Shown: one piece after another, positions 43,670-53,470 of the stretch
Numbering within the stretch: position 1 is the first letter of the stretch
Layout of the letters: each line of letters starts with the position of its first letter
Assembly: GCA_018822665.1 (NCBI GenBank)
Contig: JAHJJX010000027.1
Span: forward strand, 457,487-521,486
Length of the DNA stretch: 64,000 bases
Direction: 5' to 3'
Origin: a bacterium
GTDB lineage: Bacteria > Campylobacterota > Campylobacteria > Campylobacterales > Sulfurimonadaceae
Position numbers and translations under genes: made by a program
The notes under the pieces: generated by a model
The model's input: only the letters and a program-made list of their open reading frames with translations
Database searches by the model: none
What the model was told of the DNA's origin: nothing

Positions 43670-45507
43670 TAAAGGGGGTCACTCACTTTGAGAGTGGCAT
43701 CATTTTCATGATAAAGCGACATGGACGGAAATGCGAATTCTAAAGAATTCTTCTCTAAAATCTCCATAATTTTATACATTACATCCTCTTTTACAATAAG
43801 CCACTCATTCCAATTGACGGTTTTTGAAAAACAATATACCAATATGCCGATATTTGAGCCGGCAAATTCATCAAGGTATACAAGCAAAGTTTTCTTTATC
43901 CCGCTTGCATCATCAAGTGAAACCAATTTTACATTTCTGCCGATATCATGCTCAAATTCTGTATTTGAAGTAGCAATATCGGGATGATTTTCCAACATCC
44001 CCCTTATTTGTGTCACTGCATTTTTCAAGTCGGCAGGTTTTGAGCTATATTTTACGCCGATATTCATCTTGATTCTGCGTCCGAGCAAACGTTTGTTCCA
44101 GTTTTTCACATCTTTATTTGCCAAAGTTGCATTGGGTATCGCTATGAGCGCATTATCAAAAGTTCTAAGCGTAGTTACCCGCAACCCTATCTCTACAACT
44201 GTTCCTTCTTGTCCATCCACCACTATCCAGTCGCCCTGAGAAAAAGTATCGCTGATAAGAATAGAGAGCGTTCCAAAGAAATTTGCCAAAGAATCTTTTG
44301 CGGCCAAAGCAACGGCGAATCCCCCTATTCCCAAGCCTGAAAGTACTGCCGTAAGATTTGCGCCCGCGAAATGCAGAATTAGCAACAAACCTAAAATCAT
44401 AATCAAAAAATTTAAAATTTTTATCCCTACATTGATAATTTCGTTTTTAATTTTTTTATTATGCTGATCTATTTCATGAATTTTGATACCCGCTACCGTA
44501 TTGAGGATTCTATATAAAATAAATGCAAATAAAAATCCATAAAACATATTAAAAAATTTATTGAAATCACCCACCCCGCTAAAGTCATTATAAATATATA
44601 CAGTCATCTGTATATTTATTAATATAAAAATAATTTCTATCGGTCTGTGCATCACTCTTAAGATATCTTTTGTGTACTTTTGTAAAGATTTTACTTTTAA
44701 AAGATATTTCTCAATACTCTTATATGCTACTTTACGGATAAAGTAAATAAGTAAAAAAACGAGAAAAATTAATGCGATTTTTACAATACTCAGCTCAGAG
44801 CCGCTCAAGAAGGAATTCACTTTTTTGGCAAAATCCGAATTGTTTACTTTCAATACTACATCTACCAAATTATACTTTGCGTATTTATTGAGTCTGTACA
44901 TCTTCTTTTCATACATTGTCAAATATTTAAGCACATCGGCATTCACTTCCATTAAAGCATAAAAATCTCTTATATTGTTTTTAGCTTCTTGGAGTGTTTT
45001 TGAATTATCTTTTAAAAGTAAAATAGGTTCATAATCTACATTGTTAATTTTTTGATTTTCAAGCTGATTAGAGACAAACAAATCTCCCATTTTCTTTTCA
45101 AACTCTTCAATGCTCCTTGAATCCAAGGCGATAAAGATATTCTTAATCATCGTGTTTTGCGCTTGAATTAATTGATAGGATTTTAAAAGAACCTCATCTT
45201 TTAAAACCGCATATTCATTGCCTGAACGTTTGTTTATCTTAATAATTTTTTTTAAAGTATATATCTCTTTTTCATAATGTTCAGTTTCGTTTATGAAAGA
45301 GTTTTTATTGCTCATCACGTATTCAAGGGTGTTTGCATACATCTGCGCTTGTTTTTTTGAGAGTTCAAGTATGCGTTCTTGCGTAGCATTATCCTCATTC
45401 ATTTTGTGAATAATATCAATCTGCTCTTGAATAAAGGGACTGTACTTTACTCCGGTTTGTGCGAACAATGGAAGAAACAATATAAATAAAAGAAGAATTT
45501 TTTTGAT
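43660..45507 (-). CDS. MscS-family mechanosensitive channel (probable ATC start)
   Basis: The frame extends 9 codons above the first canonical start (TTG 45480) to ATC 45505-45507. It encodes KKILLLFILFLPLFAQ, an obvious signal peptide, and AAAAAAAGGG sits 6 nt before the ATC. With TTG the signal peptide would lose its charged and half its hydrophobic part. A long periplasmic coiled-coil region (20-230) precedes several membrane helices. The MscS pore helix is AGANLTAVLSGLGIGGFAVALAAKD, followed by the beta domain GDWIVVDGQEGTVVEIGLRVTTLRTFDN. The channel releases solutes on hypo-osmotic shock. It follows gdh by 14 nt. Confidence 0.88.
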   Translation of the reverse strand: MKKILLLFILFLPLFAQTGVKYSPFIQEQIDIIHKMNEDNATQERILELSKKQAQMYANTLEYVMSNKNSFINETEHYEKEIYTLKKIIKINKRSGNEYAVLKDEVLLKSYQLIQAQNTMIKNIFIALDSRSIEEFEKKMGDLFVSNQLENQKINNVDYEPILLLKDNSKTLQEAKNNIRDFYALMEVNADVLKYLTMYEKKMYRLNKYAKYNLVDVVLKVNNSDFAKKVNSFLSGSELSIVKIALIFLVFLLIYFIRKVAYKSIEKYLLKVKSLQKYTKDILRVMHRPIEIIFILINIQMTVYIYNDFSGVGDFNKFFNMFYGFLFAFILYRILNTVAGIKIHEIDQHNKKIKNEIINVGIKILNFLIMILGLLLILHFAGANLTAVLSGLGIGGFAVALAAKDSLANFFGTLSILISDTFSQGDWIVVDGQEGTVVEIGLRVTTLRTFDNALIAIPNATLANKDVKNWNKRLLGRRIKMNIGVKYSSKPADLKNAVTQIRGMLENHPDIATSNTEFEHDIGRNVKLVSLDDASGIKKTLLVYLDEFAGSNIGILVYCFSKTVNWNEWLIVKEDVMYKIMEILEKNSLEFAFPSMSLYHENDATLKVSDPLYQH

Positions 45508-45521
45508 GCCGAACCCTTTTT

Positions 45522-48500
45522 TTAGATTAACGATGTCATTATCTGATTCACCGTAATACTAATCTCTTTGATATCTTTTATCTCTTTTGCCATAAACTTC
45601 TCTATGCTTTCTTTGATATTTTCAAAGGATTCGTTTTCATTTTCTAAATAGTTTGAAAAAGCCATTTGAGGGCTTTCATTCACTCTTTGAAATTCTAAAA
45701 CCTGCTCTGTATAGTGCACGACGATATATTCTATATATTGAAGAATTTGTCGGCGCAGTATTTTTTCGCTCTCTGCATTTATTTCAATGCTATCGAGAGA
45801 TGTAATAATCTCTAAAATTTTAAATTCATTCACCACAAGATAAAATAAAACCGCGACATTCTCAAAGGAGTGCGTTGAAGTTTCTTTGACCATGATTGCG
45901 GCAACCGCAAATCTAAGATAATCTATGGCGGAGAAAAATAGATTAAATTTATGATTATCTTCGATTATTTTAACAACATCGTCTTTGTTTATCTTATCCA
46001 CTATTTCAAATAAACTGTCTTTATAATCCAAGATATGGTTCACATCCACCTGATGTTTATTTAAATATTTCACCATCCATCGTGTACTAAAGCTGAGCGT
46101 ATGTTCTATTTCACTAAGAAGTTTATATTGCTGTTTTACATCCATGATGAAGTCATTTCTGTATATCTCATAACGGATATCGTTTGTACCAAAAAGCTGG
46201 TTTGTAATAAGGTAGGATTTAATTTTTAACAAAAATTTATCTAAATGCTTTTCGCTAAAGCTCGTTATGAAAGTTGCCCCCTGAAGATTTATAATGGTAT
46301 CGGCCATCATAGTAGCAATAATTTCACGGCGAAGCGGATGGTGCGCTATCTCACGCTCATACGCACTTACAAAAGATTTAGGAAAATATTTAAACAAATA
46401 TTCATTCGCAAAACTCTCATCCGGCAAGTTTGATTTTAACAAAACCGTTTTTACAAATATTTTTGAATAAGACAGAAGTGAACTAAGAACAGGTCTTACA
46501 ATAGAGCCTTTTGGACATAACACTTCTTCAATATTTTCATTTTTGGGTATATAAAAGTCCCTTCTGCTAAAGCTAGTTAAATGTTTTTCAAGAACTTCTA
46601 TACTTAATAAAAAATCGGCCAAATAATATTTACTGAGTATGGAGTCCTTAGATATAGCCAACGATTGATGATAGTTGTTCCAAAGCACAAGTTTCACAAC
46701 CTGTTCGGTCAAATTGCGAAGAGTTTGATTTACCTCTTCCTCGCTTAAAAGATTTTTTGATTTAACTATATTGAGAAGAATTTTTAAATTCACTTCGTGG
46801 TCGGAGGTATTTACACCGGCAGCATTGTCGATACCGTCAATATTAATCTCTCCGCCGTTTTTTGCATATTCTATGCGGGCTTTTTGTGTAAAGCCAAGAT
46901 TTCCGCCCTCGCATACAATCTTTGCTTGAACTTCATAAGCATCAAGTCTGAGTGCTTCATTTTCTTTGTCTCCAAGGTCCAAATTGCTCTCTTCGGAACT
47001 TTTTACATACGTTCCCACTCCCCCGTTAAAAAGTAAATCCACTTTCATAGCTAAAAGTTTTCTAGCCAATTCTTCCCCGCTTAGAAATTTTTTGACAGTT
47101 CTTACCATGCTTTTAATCTCAGGACTGAGTTCAATACTTTTTGTTGAGCGTAAAAACACACCGCCTCCACTTGAGATAAGCTTTTTATTATACGCATTCC
47201 AGCTTCCGTTTTTGGCACTAAAGAGTCTTTGCCTTTCTTCGTAACTTATCTCTACGTCCGGCTCAGGGTCGACAAATATTTCCTTTTGAGAAATTGCAGC
47301 TAAGAGTTTGAATTTTTTAGAGTACAAAAGACCGTTTCCAAAAACATCCCCGTTCATACTTCCTATGCCAACAATGCTGATAGGAACTTTTTGAATATCT
47401 ACTCCTCTTTCTATAAAAAACCTCTCCGTAGATATAAGCGCACCGCGCGCGGTAACTCCTAAGTCTTTATGCCCAAATCCGTTACTTCCGCCGCTTGCAA
47501 AAGCATCACCCAGCCAGTATCCTCTGCTTTTTGCAATATTGTTCGCAATATCACTCATGGAAGCGGTTCCCTTGTCTGCTGCTACAACAAAATAAGAATC
47601 TTCCCCGTCATAGGCGATGATATTTTCATCCCTCAACGCTTTGCCTTCCACCATATTGTCTACTAAATCAAGCATATTATTGATAAAAGAACTGTAAATG
47701 CTCTCAAAAATCTCTTTTGTTATTTGAGCTCTTTCTTTATGAATAACAAATCCCCCTTTGGCACCATCAGGAATAATTATAGAATTTTTGCCCTCTTGCG
47801 TAATCATGAGTGATTTTATTTCTTGGCGGTAATCTTCATGCCTTTCACTCCATCGCAATCCGCCGCGACTGATTTTACTCATTCTCAAATGAATCCCGCT
47901 AAAGTCGGGATGGTACACAAACGCTTCTATATTTGGCTGAAGCCCTCTTAAATTTTCCGCAAAACTCTTTGTGTCTATTTTAAATGAGATTGCCTCATTT
48001 TTTAAAAAATAATTTGTTCTTAAAAGATTTTTCAATAATGAATATGTAAGTTTGAGTATTTTATCATCCATAATATTTGGAACATCTTTGATTTTTGCTT
48101 CAATAGCAGATTCTAAATCTTTCATCAATTTTTCACGTTTGCTCAGTTTTGGATCAAATTTTGCACAAAAGTATTCAACAAAGAGTTTTGAAATTTCAGA
48201 ATAATGGGTTATTGTATGTAAAATCGCACCTTGGTTGAGGGAGATGACGGATTGATCTATATATTCGATAAACGCGCGAAGAAGCATCACTTTTCGTATA
48301 GACAAATCTTCATGGTAGACAAGGGAAAAGAGCTTGCATCTTGAAAAAATAACTCCGCTTAAAGAATCGGAGATAACTTGTTCTATATTGCATTTTGATT
48401 TAATTATTTTTTCATTATCATCTAATTTTAAATTAAAACGGTTAATGTAGATATCTTTTTTATTTTTGGCAATTTTATAAGACACCTCGTCAATAATGGT

Positions 48501-48707
48501 AAATCCAAAGTCATGCAAAATTGGCACGATTGTCGATAGATACAGCAAAGAATTGGCATAAATATTGATGGAAGAGTGCTCTGCATCATGTGATATTTGG
48601 GTAATTATATTTTCTTTTGCAAGACTTTCAAACAAGGCTTCACTTATAAATAAATCATCGGATGAGAGCAAGGTTGAACAAACCGCATTAAGTGAAGAAG
48701 ATGGCAT
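45522..48707 (-). CDS. NAD-specific glutamate dehydrogenase, large type
   Basis: 1061 residues, shorter than the roughly 1600-residue GDH180 type but similar over the catalytic half. The motif KISRGGLRWSERHEDYRQEI is near residue 285. IIPDGAKGGFVIHK contains the catalytic Lys. The dinucleotide region SIVGIGSMNGDVFGNGLL and CEGGNLGFTQKARIEYAKNGG follow. It oxidises glutamate to 2-oxoglutarate and ammonia, so it is mainly catabolic and relevant to nitrogen balance beside glnD and nif. N-terminal ACT-like regulatory segments appear reduced. Confidence 0.9.
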   Translation of the reverse strand: MPSSSLNAVCSTLLSSDDLFISEALFESLAKENIITQISHDAEHSSINIYANSLLYLSTIVPILHDFGFTIIDEVSYKIAKNKKDIYINRFNLKLDDNEKIIKSKCNIEQVISDSLSGVIFSRCKLFSLVYHEDLSIRKVMLLRAFIEYIDQSVISLNQGAILHTITHYSEISKLFVEYFCAKFDPKLSKREKLMKDLESAIEAKIKDVPNIMDDKILKLTYSLLKNLLRTNYFLKNEAISFKIDTKSFAENLRGLQPNIEAFVYHPDFSGIHLRMSKISRGGLRWSERHEDYRQEIKSLMITQEGKNSIIIPDGAKGGFVIHKERAQITKEIFESIYSSFINNMLDLVDNMVEGKALRDENIIAYDGEDSYFVVAADKGTASMSDIANNIAKSRGYWLGDAFASGGSNGFGHKDLGVTARGALISTERFFIERGVDIQKVPISIVGIGSMNGDVFGNGLLYSKKFKLLAAISQKEIFVDPEPDVEISYEERQRLFSAKNGSWNAYNKKLISSGGGVFLRSTKSIELSPEIKSMVRTVKKFLSGEELARKLLAMKVDLLFNGGVGTYVKSSEESNLDLGDKENEALRLDAYEVQAKIVCEGGNLGFTQKARIEYAKNGGEINIDGIDNAAGVNTSDHEVNLKILLNIVKSKNLLSEEEVNQTLRNLTEQVVKLVLWNNYHQSLAISKDSILSKYYLADFLLSIEVLEKHLTSFSRRDFYIPKNENIEEVLCPKGSIVRPVLSSLLSYSKIFVKTVLLKSNLPDESFANEYLFKYFPKSFVSAYEREIAHHPLRREIIATMMADTIINLQGATFITSFSEKHLDKFLLKIKSYLITNQLFGTNDIRYEIYRNDFIMDVKQQYKLLSEIEHTLSFSTRWMVKYLNKHQVDVNHILDYKDSLFEIVDKINKDDVVKIIEDNHKFNLFFSAIDYLRFAVAAIMVKETSTHSFENVAVLFYLVVNEFKILEIITSLDSIEINAESEKILRRQILQYIEYIVVHYTEQVLEFQRVNESPQMAFSNYLENENESFENIKESIEKFMAKEIKDIKEISITVNQIMTSLI

Positions 48708-48762
48708 AAAAACTCCTTAAAATATTAACTGTCTCAATTGTAACATAATGTCAGTCTTCTTG

Positions 48763-49506
48763 CTACGCCATTGTAGTTTTAATCATCATGCGTCTGAGAT
48801 ACGCTATTTTACTTTGCAAGGGCAAATCTTTTGGACAAACATCTTCACATCCCAACAGTGTCATACAGCCAAAAACACCATCTTCATTCCCGACTAATTC
48901 ATAATAATCTTCATCACTTCTCTTATCTCTTGGATCTAAATGATAACGTGCTATTTTGTTGAGTCCCACAGCACCTGCAAAGTCCGGACGCATCTGAATT
49001 GTTCCGCATCCTGCAACGCAACAGCCGCATTCGACGCATCTCTCAAGCTCATAAATGGAATCTGCCAATTCCGGTTCCATTCTTTGCTCGAGTTTATCAA
49101 TATTTAACTCTTCTTCTTTATCATGTATCCATGTTTCAAGTCTTTCATTTAAGCCGCGCATCCATTCTCCGCTGTATATAGACAAATCTTTTATAAGCTT
49201 AAACAGAGGAAGAGGAGCAAGCGTTATTTCTTGCGGCAGTTTTGAAGTAAGCGTTCTACATGCCAAAGTCGGACGGCCATTGACAAGCATTGAACAGCTT
49301 CCGCAGATTCCGGCACGGCAAACAAAGTCAAACATAAGCGAATTGTCATGATGTTCTCGAATCTCATTTAAAACGATATAAAGGGTCATACCGTAAGCTT
49401 CTTTTATTTTAAAAGTTTGTATATGGGGAACGCTCTTTGAATCATAAGGATCAAAACGTAAAATATTTATATTTAAAATTCGTGTTTCTTGAAGGTCCGG
49501 ACTCAT
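48763..49506 (-). CDS. frdB: Fumarate reductase iron-sulfur subunit
   Basis: 247 residues. The [2Fe-2S] motif is CRAGICGSC plus a distal Cys near residue 75. The [4Fe-4S] and [3Fe-4S] motifs are [11 protein letters not shown] and [12 protein letters not shown] with a later conserved region. It moves electrons from FrdC haems to FrdA flavin. It overlaps frdA by 4 nt (ATGA). The gene order frdC-frdA-frdB matches Wolinella and Campylobacter. Confidence 0.96.
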   Translation of the reverse strand: MSPDLQETRILNINILRFDPYDSKSVPHIQTFKIKEAYGMTLYIVLNEIREHHDNSLMFDFVCRAGICGSCSMLVNGRPTLACRTLTSKLPQEITLAPLPLFKLIKDLSIYSGEWMRGLNERLETWIHDKEEELNIDKLEQRMEPELADSIYELERCVECGCCVAGCGTIQMRPDFAGAVGLNKIARYHLDPRDKRSDEDYYELVGNEDGVFGCMTLLGCEDVCPKDLPLQSKIAYLRRMMIKTTMA

Positions 49507-51491
49507 CTCTTTTCTCCTAGTCTTTCATTTTTATTTCTGTATTTTTGAGGCAGTTTTTCTAAATATGGCATTAAAGCATTTTGAATTTCAAATCTTGTAG
49601 CGCCCTCGGCTTCGAGATTTTCTTTGACGGTATCTACCATTTTTTGTCTCATTTTTGTTTCATGATGATGCTTTGTCATATCTTGACCATATCCGCGCCA
49701 TCCCGGAGGGAGTTCCATGTTAGATATGGGAATCTCTTCATAACTGACACTCGGCATTGTCTGGTTTTCATTCGGCCATGAAGTAATCGTTCTTTTGAGC
49801 CAGTTTTCATCATCACGGGAGGGAAAGTCCTCTCTTGAGTGGGCACCGCGGCTTTCAGTGCGAAGAAGCGCCCCATACGCAACACTCAAAGCTACCTTTA
49901 ACATCCTTTGTGTTCTGTACGCATTCACAAGAGCTGGATTTGCCGCTCTGCTTTTTGAACGAAAAACTTCTATATTTTTACTTCTTTTGAGTAACTCTTC
50001 AAGCGCATGCACAGCCTCTTGCAAATCATCCCCATTTCTAAAAATACCCACTTTTTCCATCATTATCTTTTCCATGGCACGGCGCAGTTCGTAGGTGTCT
50101 TCCCCTTTTTCTTTTGTCAAAAGAGCTTCGAGTTTATCCCTTTCTTTTTTTACAAAAAATTCGATTTTTGAACTTGAAATATTAACGGAACTCTCATGTT
50201 TATCACAAAAATCAGAAATGTATTCAGCCACCAACATACCGGCAACGACTGTTTCGCTGACAGAATTTCCCCCAAGACGGTTAAATCCGTGTAAATCCCA
50301 ACATGCCGCTTCCCCGCAAGAGTAAAGCCCTTTTAAAGTTTGAGACTCCCCTTTGAAAGTTGTACGAATTCCGCCCATAGAGTAGTGCTGTGTCGGACGA
50401 ACCGGTATCCAGTCCACGGCAGGGTCAATCCCTAAAAAGTTTTCACAAATCTCTTTAACTTCTCTGAGATTTTTATCTATATGTTCACGTCCAAGAATAG
50501 TAATATCCAGCCACAAATGGTCTCCATAACGAGATTTCACCCCTTTGCCTTTTCTTATATGTTCCGTCATTCTACGACTCACGACATCTCTTGAAGCAAG
50601 TTCTTTTTTTTCCGGCTCATAATCGGGCATAAATCTGTAACCGTCTTTATCAAGAAGAAGACCTCCGTCTCCGCGGCACCCTTCTGTTGTTAAAATCCCA
50701 ACCGGAACTATTGCAGTCGGATGAAACTGAATGGCTTCCATATTTCCTAAGGTTGCGACACCCGTTTCAAGAGCAATAGCCTGACCCATTCCTTGGCAAA
50801 TAATGGCATTCGTTGAAATACTGTAAATCCTGCCATAACCCCCTGTTGCTATAGTTGTAGCCTTACTTACGTATGCGGTTAGTTCCCCTGTCATCAGATT
50901 TCTAGCAACCGCACCGTAACAACGTCCATCTTCATGAATGAGTGCCATTGCTTCAAGACGCTCATGTATTTCTACTTTATCTTTATGCGCTTTATTATCC
51001 ATAGCATAAAGCATACTATGCCCCGTGCCATCAGAGGTGTAGCAGGTTCTCCATTTTTTTGTACCGCCAAAATCTCTTGCGGTTATAAGTCCGTGCGCTT
51101 GCTCTTTTTCGGTAATAGTAATTTTCTGCGCATTAATAATCGTACCGTGTTCACCTTTTTTTACTCTGCTCCAAGGAACGCCCCATGCGGTAAGCTCTCG
51201 AATCGCTTTTGGAGCACAATGGACAAACATGCGGGCAACTTCCTGATCCGCACCCCAGTCACTGCCTTTAATTGTGTCGGAAAAATGAACATCTTCGTTA
51301 TCGCCTTCTCCCATTTTAGAATTCGCCAAAGATGCCTGCATTCCCCCTTGTGCCGCTGCAGAGTGCGAACGTTTAGGAGGAACAAGTGTCAGAACAACTG
51401 CATCATGCCCTCTTTGTTTTACCCCCGTAGCCACTCTTAAACCCGCTAAACCGCCGCCAATGACGAGAACATCCGTATATATTATTTTCAT
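49503..51491 (-). CDS. frdA: Fumarate reductase flavoprotein subunit
   Basis: 662 residues. [10 protein letters not shown] binds FAD, and H43 in SHSAAAQGG is the covalent FAD attachment site. Active-site blocks include [30 protein letters not shown] and [10 protein letters not shown]. It reduces fumarate to succinate in anaerobic respiration, or works in the reductive TCA cycle that autotrophic Campylobacterota use. The length is close to that of the W. succinogenes protein. It overlaps frdC and frdB by 4 nt each. Confidence 0.97.
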   Translation of the reverse strand: MKIIYTDVLVIGGGLAGLRVATGVKQRGHDAVVLTLVPPKRSHSAAAQGGMQASLANSKMGEGDNEDVHFSDTIKGSDWGADQEVARMFVHCAPKAIRELTAWGVPWSRVKKGEHGTIINAQKITITEKEQAHGLITARDFGGTKKWRTCYTSDGTGHSMLYAMDNKAHKDKVEIHERLEAMALIHEDGRCYGAVARNLMTGELTAYVSKATTIATGGYGRIYSISTNAIICQGMGQAIALETGVATLGNMEAIQFHPTAIVPVGILTTEGCRGDGGLLLDKDGYRFMPDYEPEKKELASRDVVSRRMTEHIRKGKGVKSRYGDHLWLDITILGREHIDKNLREVKEICENFLGIDPAVDWIPVRPTQHYSMGGIRTTFKGESQTLKGLYSCGEAACWDLHGFNRLGGNSVSETVVAGMLVAEYISDFCDKHESSVNISSSKIEFFVKKERDKLEALLTKEKGEDTYELRRAMEKIMMEKVGIFRNGDDLQEAVHALEELLKRSKNIEVFRSKSRAANPALVNAYRTQRMLKVALSVAYGALLRTESRGAHSREDFPSRDDENWLKRTITSWPNENQTMPSVSYEEIPISNMELPPGWRGYGQDMTKHHHETKMRQKMVDTVKENLEAEGATRFEIQNALMPYLEKLPQKYRNKNERLGEKR

Positions 51492-52222
51492 GAGTGCTCC
51501 TTCATCTTAATAGTTTCGGATTCATATTTCAAACCATCACTAAAATCATGCGTCAGACCTATATAGGTATATTTTATTAACGATAAGGTTCCTAAAATCA
51601 AATAGACCGCTATCATTGTTTTCATTAATAATTTAAATCTTTTACGGGACACTTTTGTATTTTTTCCCTCCATAAAGCCCCATTTTAACGCTAAGCGATA
51701 CAGCCCAATAAAAGCATGCAAAACAACAGAAAATAAAAGCACAAGATACAGAGGTCCCATCAGCTCATTCACCACTCTTGAAGAGCTCATATAAGGACCT
51801 ATGTTTGAGGGTTGCGTCATCATAATATAGAGATGAACCGAACCGATAAAAAACATAGCAAAGCCTGTAACGACCTGAACCATCCACAAATATGTGTCTT
51901 CATGTTTATAGCCCGCAGCATGATTTTTCATAATCTTATACTGCTTATAGCTTGAAGGAAATTTTCTAAGAGCAAGCCCTGCATGGAGAATAAAGATTGC
52001 AAAAATGCCAGCCGCTAAAAAAGAGATGATTCCAGGATATGTTTCACCGAAAAAATAATAGCCTTCAAACATAATCGTAACTTTATACATCATCTCTTTA
52101 GAGATTAAAATTGAAGATTCAAAAAGAATATGTCCCATAATAAACAAAGCTAAAATCAATCCTGTCGCACTTTGGATAAAATCCAGTCTAGCGGGTATTT
52201 TATCTATCTTTTTTTCTCTCAT
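51488..52222 (-). CDS. frdC: Fumarate reductase cytochrome b subunit
   Basis: 244 residues with five membrane helices. Histidines on them, for example in [23 protein letters not shown] and [10 protein letters not shown], fit the axial ligands of the two b haems in the dihaem Wolinella-type subunit. It oxidises menaquinol and passes electrons to FrdB, and the quinone comes from the Mqn pathway seen at mqnE. It is the first gene of the frd operon. Confidence 0.95.
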   Translation of the reverse strand: MREKKIDKIPARLDFIQSATGLILALFIMGHILFESSILISKEMMYKVTIMFEGYYFFGETYPGIISFLAAGIFAIFILHAGLALRKFPSSYKQYKIMKNHAAGYKHEDTYLWMVQVVTGFAMFFIGSVHLYIMMTQPSNIGPYMSSSRVVNELMGPLYLVLLFSVVLHAFIGLYRLALKWGFMEGKNTKVSRKRFKLLMKTMIAVYLILGTLSLIKYTYIGLTHDFSDGLKYESETIKMKEHS

Positions 52223-52310
52223 CCATTCTCCATAACCAGCTTAAATATATTGCGGGATTTTACTCTATCTATGTTTATATATCGGTTTTGTCTTGAATGA
52301 AATACATTTT

Positions 52311-52343
52311 TTGTATCTTTTGGGTAATTATTTTTAGATACAA
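52311..52343. promoter_or_regulatory. Inverted repeat in the frd upstream region
   Basis: TTGTATCT (52311-52318) and AGATACAA (52336-52343) face each other across 17 nt between the divergent frdC and a small gene. It may be a regulator site controlling either gene. A similar TTTTGTATCTTTT string lies between nifF and nifW on the minus strand. Confidence 0.35.
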
Positions 52344-52371
52344 TTTGACATAAAACAATATGGAGGAATCT

Positions 52372-52782
52372 ATGGCTTATTTTGATAATGTTAAAGTTGG
52401 TGACAAACTTTATGGTTTAGTGTTTGGTGCAGGTGAAGTGATACAAGTTTTTGAAGAGAGTCATTACAAAATGATGGTATCGTTTAAAAACGGTTACGAA
52501 GTCCCCTATACTGATGATGGAATACCGGGCTGGGGTAACTTTAAAAAGCAAACTATTTTTTATAAAAATGACATTGACCTTACGGATGTTGATTTTTCTC
52601 CCCTCACAAAAGTTCTCTCTCCTAAAAAAATTATCAAGCTGCGAGAAAAGAAAAAACTTGAAATACGACTTCCTTCCGGAATTTGGAGCAGTTTGAAGAA
52701 ATGTCCAAAAAAATATATAGAAGAGATGTTAGAAAATGAAAACTACCATTTATTTAGAAAAAAAGCGAATGACAATAAATAA
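52372..52782 (+). CDS. Conserved hypothetical protein, 136 residues
   Basis: Start ATG 52372 with GGAGGAATCT upstream. The N-terminal half (VKVGDKLYGLVFGAGEVIQVF, YEVPYTDDGIPGW) looks like a small beta-barrel. The second half is charged and helical. There is no membrane segment. I do not recognise a named family. Its strong ribosome-binding site and isolated position, divergent from frdC, suggest a real, well-translated gene. Confidence 0.75.
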   Translation: MAYFDNVKVGDKLYGLVFGAGEVIQVFEESHYKMMVSFKNGYEVPYTDDGIPGWGNFKKQTIFYKNDIDLTDVDFSPLTKVLSPKKIIKLREKKKLEIRLPSGIWSSLKKCPKKYIEEMLENENYHLFRKKANDNK

Positions 52783-52815
52783 AAGCCCCTTATTTAAGCG
52801 CTCAAACCCTCTTTC

Positions 52816-52846
52816 TATCAAAAACGCTCTTACACCGTTTTTGATA
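52816..52846. terminator. Hairpin after the 136-residue gene
   Basis: The 11-bp perfect arms TATCAAAAACG (52816-52826) and CGTTTTTGATA (52836-52846) enclose a 9-nt loop. It lies 33 nt after the stop codon. There is no clear T-run behind it, so it is a terminator candidate or mRNA-stability hairpin. Confidence 0.5.
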
Positions 52847-52902
52847 TGAAACAATAATTATTTCATACACTTATGATAAAATCCGTCTAAAAAGGATTTC
52901 CT

Positions 52903-53319
52903 ATCACTTATACATTACTTCATACCGTTCATATTTTTTCAGTTTTTATTTATGGAGGCTTTTTATTTGTTGATGTTTTGTTTTTATCTAAGATGAAACA
53001 AACCCTCAATGAAGAGGAACAAAAAAAAGCCAGAGAAGCTATTATGATGCATGTAAGAAAAGTTGTGCCTTATGCGCTTATGGTAGCAGTCGCGAGTGGA
53101 CTTTACCTTATTTCGCAAGTTTTCGGAGAGATACAAGAAGATGGAATGAGCAGCTTTCAAATACTCCTGAGTATCAAGGCCTTTTTAGCTTCATGGCTTG
53201 GAATACGCGGTGTAAACCAAAAACTTTTTGGCATAAATCCCTTTGTTTTTAAAAGTCATTTTTTTCCATTTTCTTTAGTAGTCATCATCATTTTGCTTTC
53301 TCAATTGATGTATCTTTAA
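52903..53319 (+). CDS. CopD-like small membrane protein (probable ATC start)
   Basis: The only start with a Shine-Dalgarno sequence is ATC 52903-52905: AAAAAGGA sits 6 nt upstream and an in-frame TAA lies just before it. The frame then reads TYTLLHTVHIFSVFIYGGFLFVDVLF, a complete first membrane helix with two His that could bind haem. The first canonical start is TTG 52978, which would delete that helix. Two or three further helices follow (VPYALMVAVASGLYLIS; FPFSLVVIIILLSQLMYL). It resembles small CopD-like membrane proteins of unknown substrate. Confidence 0.72.
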   Translation: MTYTLLHTVHIFSVFIYGGFLFVDVLFLSKMKQTLNEEEQKKAREAIMMHVRKVVPYALMVAVASGLYLISQVFGEIQEDGMSSFQILLSIKAFLASWLGIRGVNQKLFGINPFVFKSHFFPFSLVVIIILLSQLMYL

Positions 53320-53470
53320 AAACAAAAGTTACTGTTGCTCCTGCAAATTTTAAAAATATTTTTTAAATGGTTACATTTCTATCACGATAAAGTATGTTAT
53401 TGTAAAATTTTATAAAACTTGACTTCTAGATATGCTAGAATCGTTGCTAATTATTTATCAAGGATTAATT

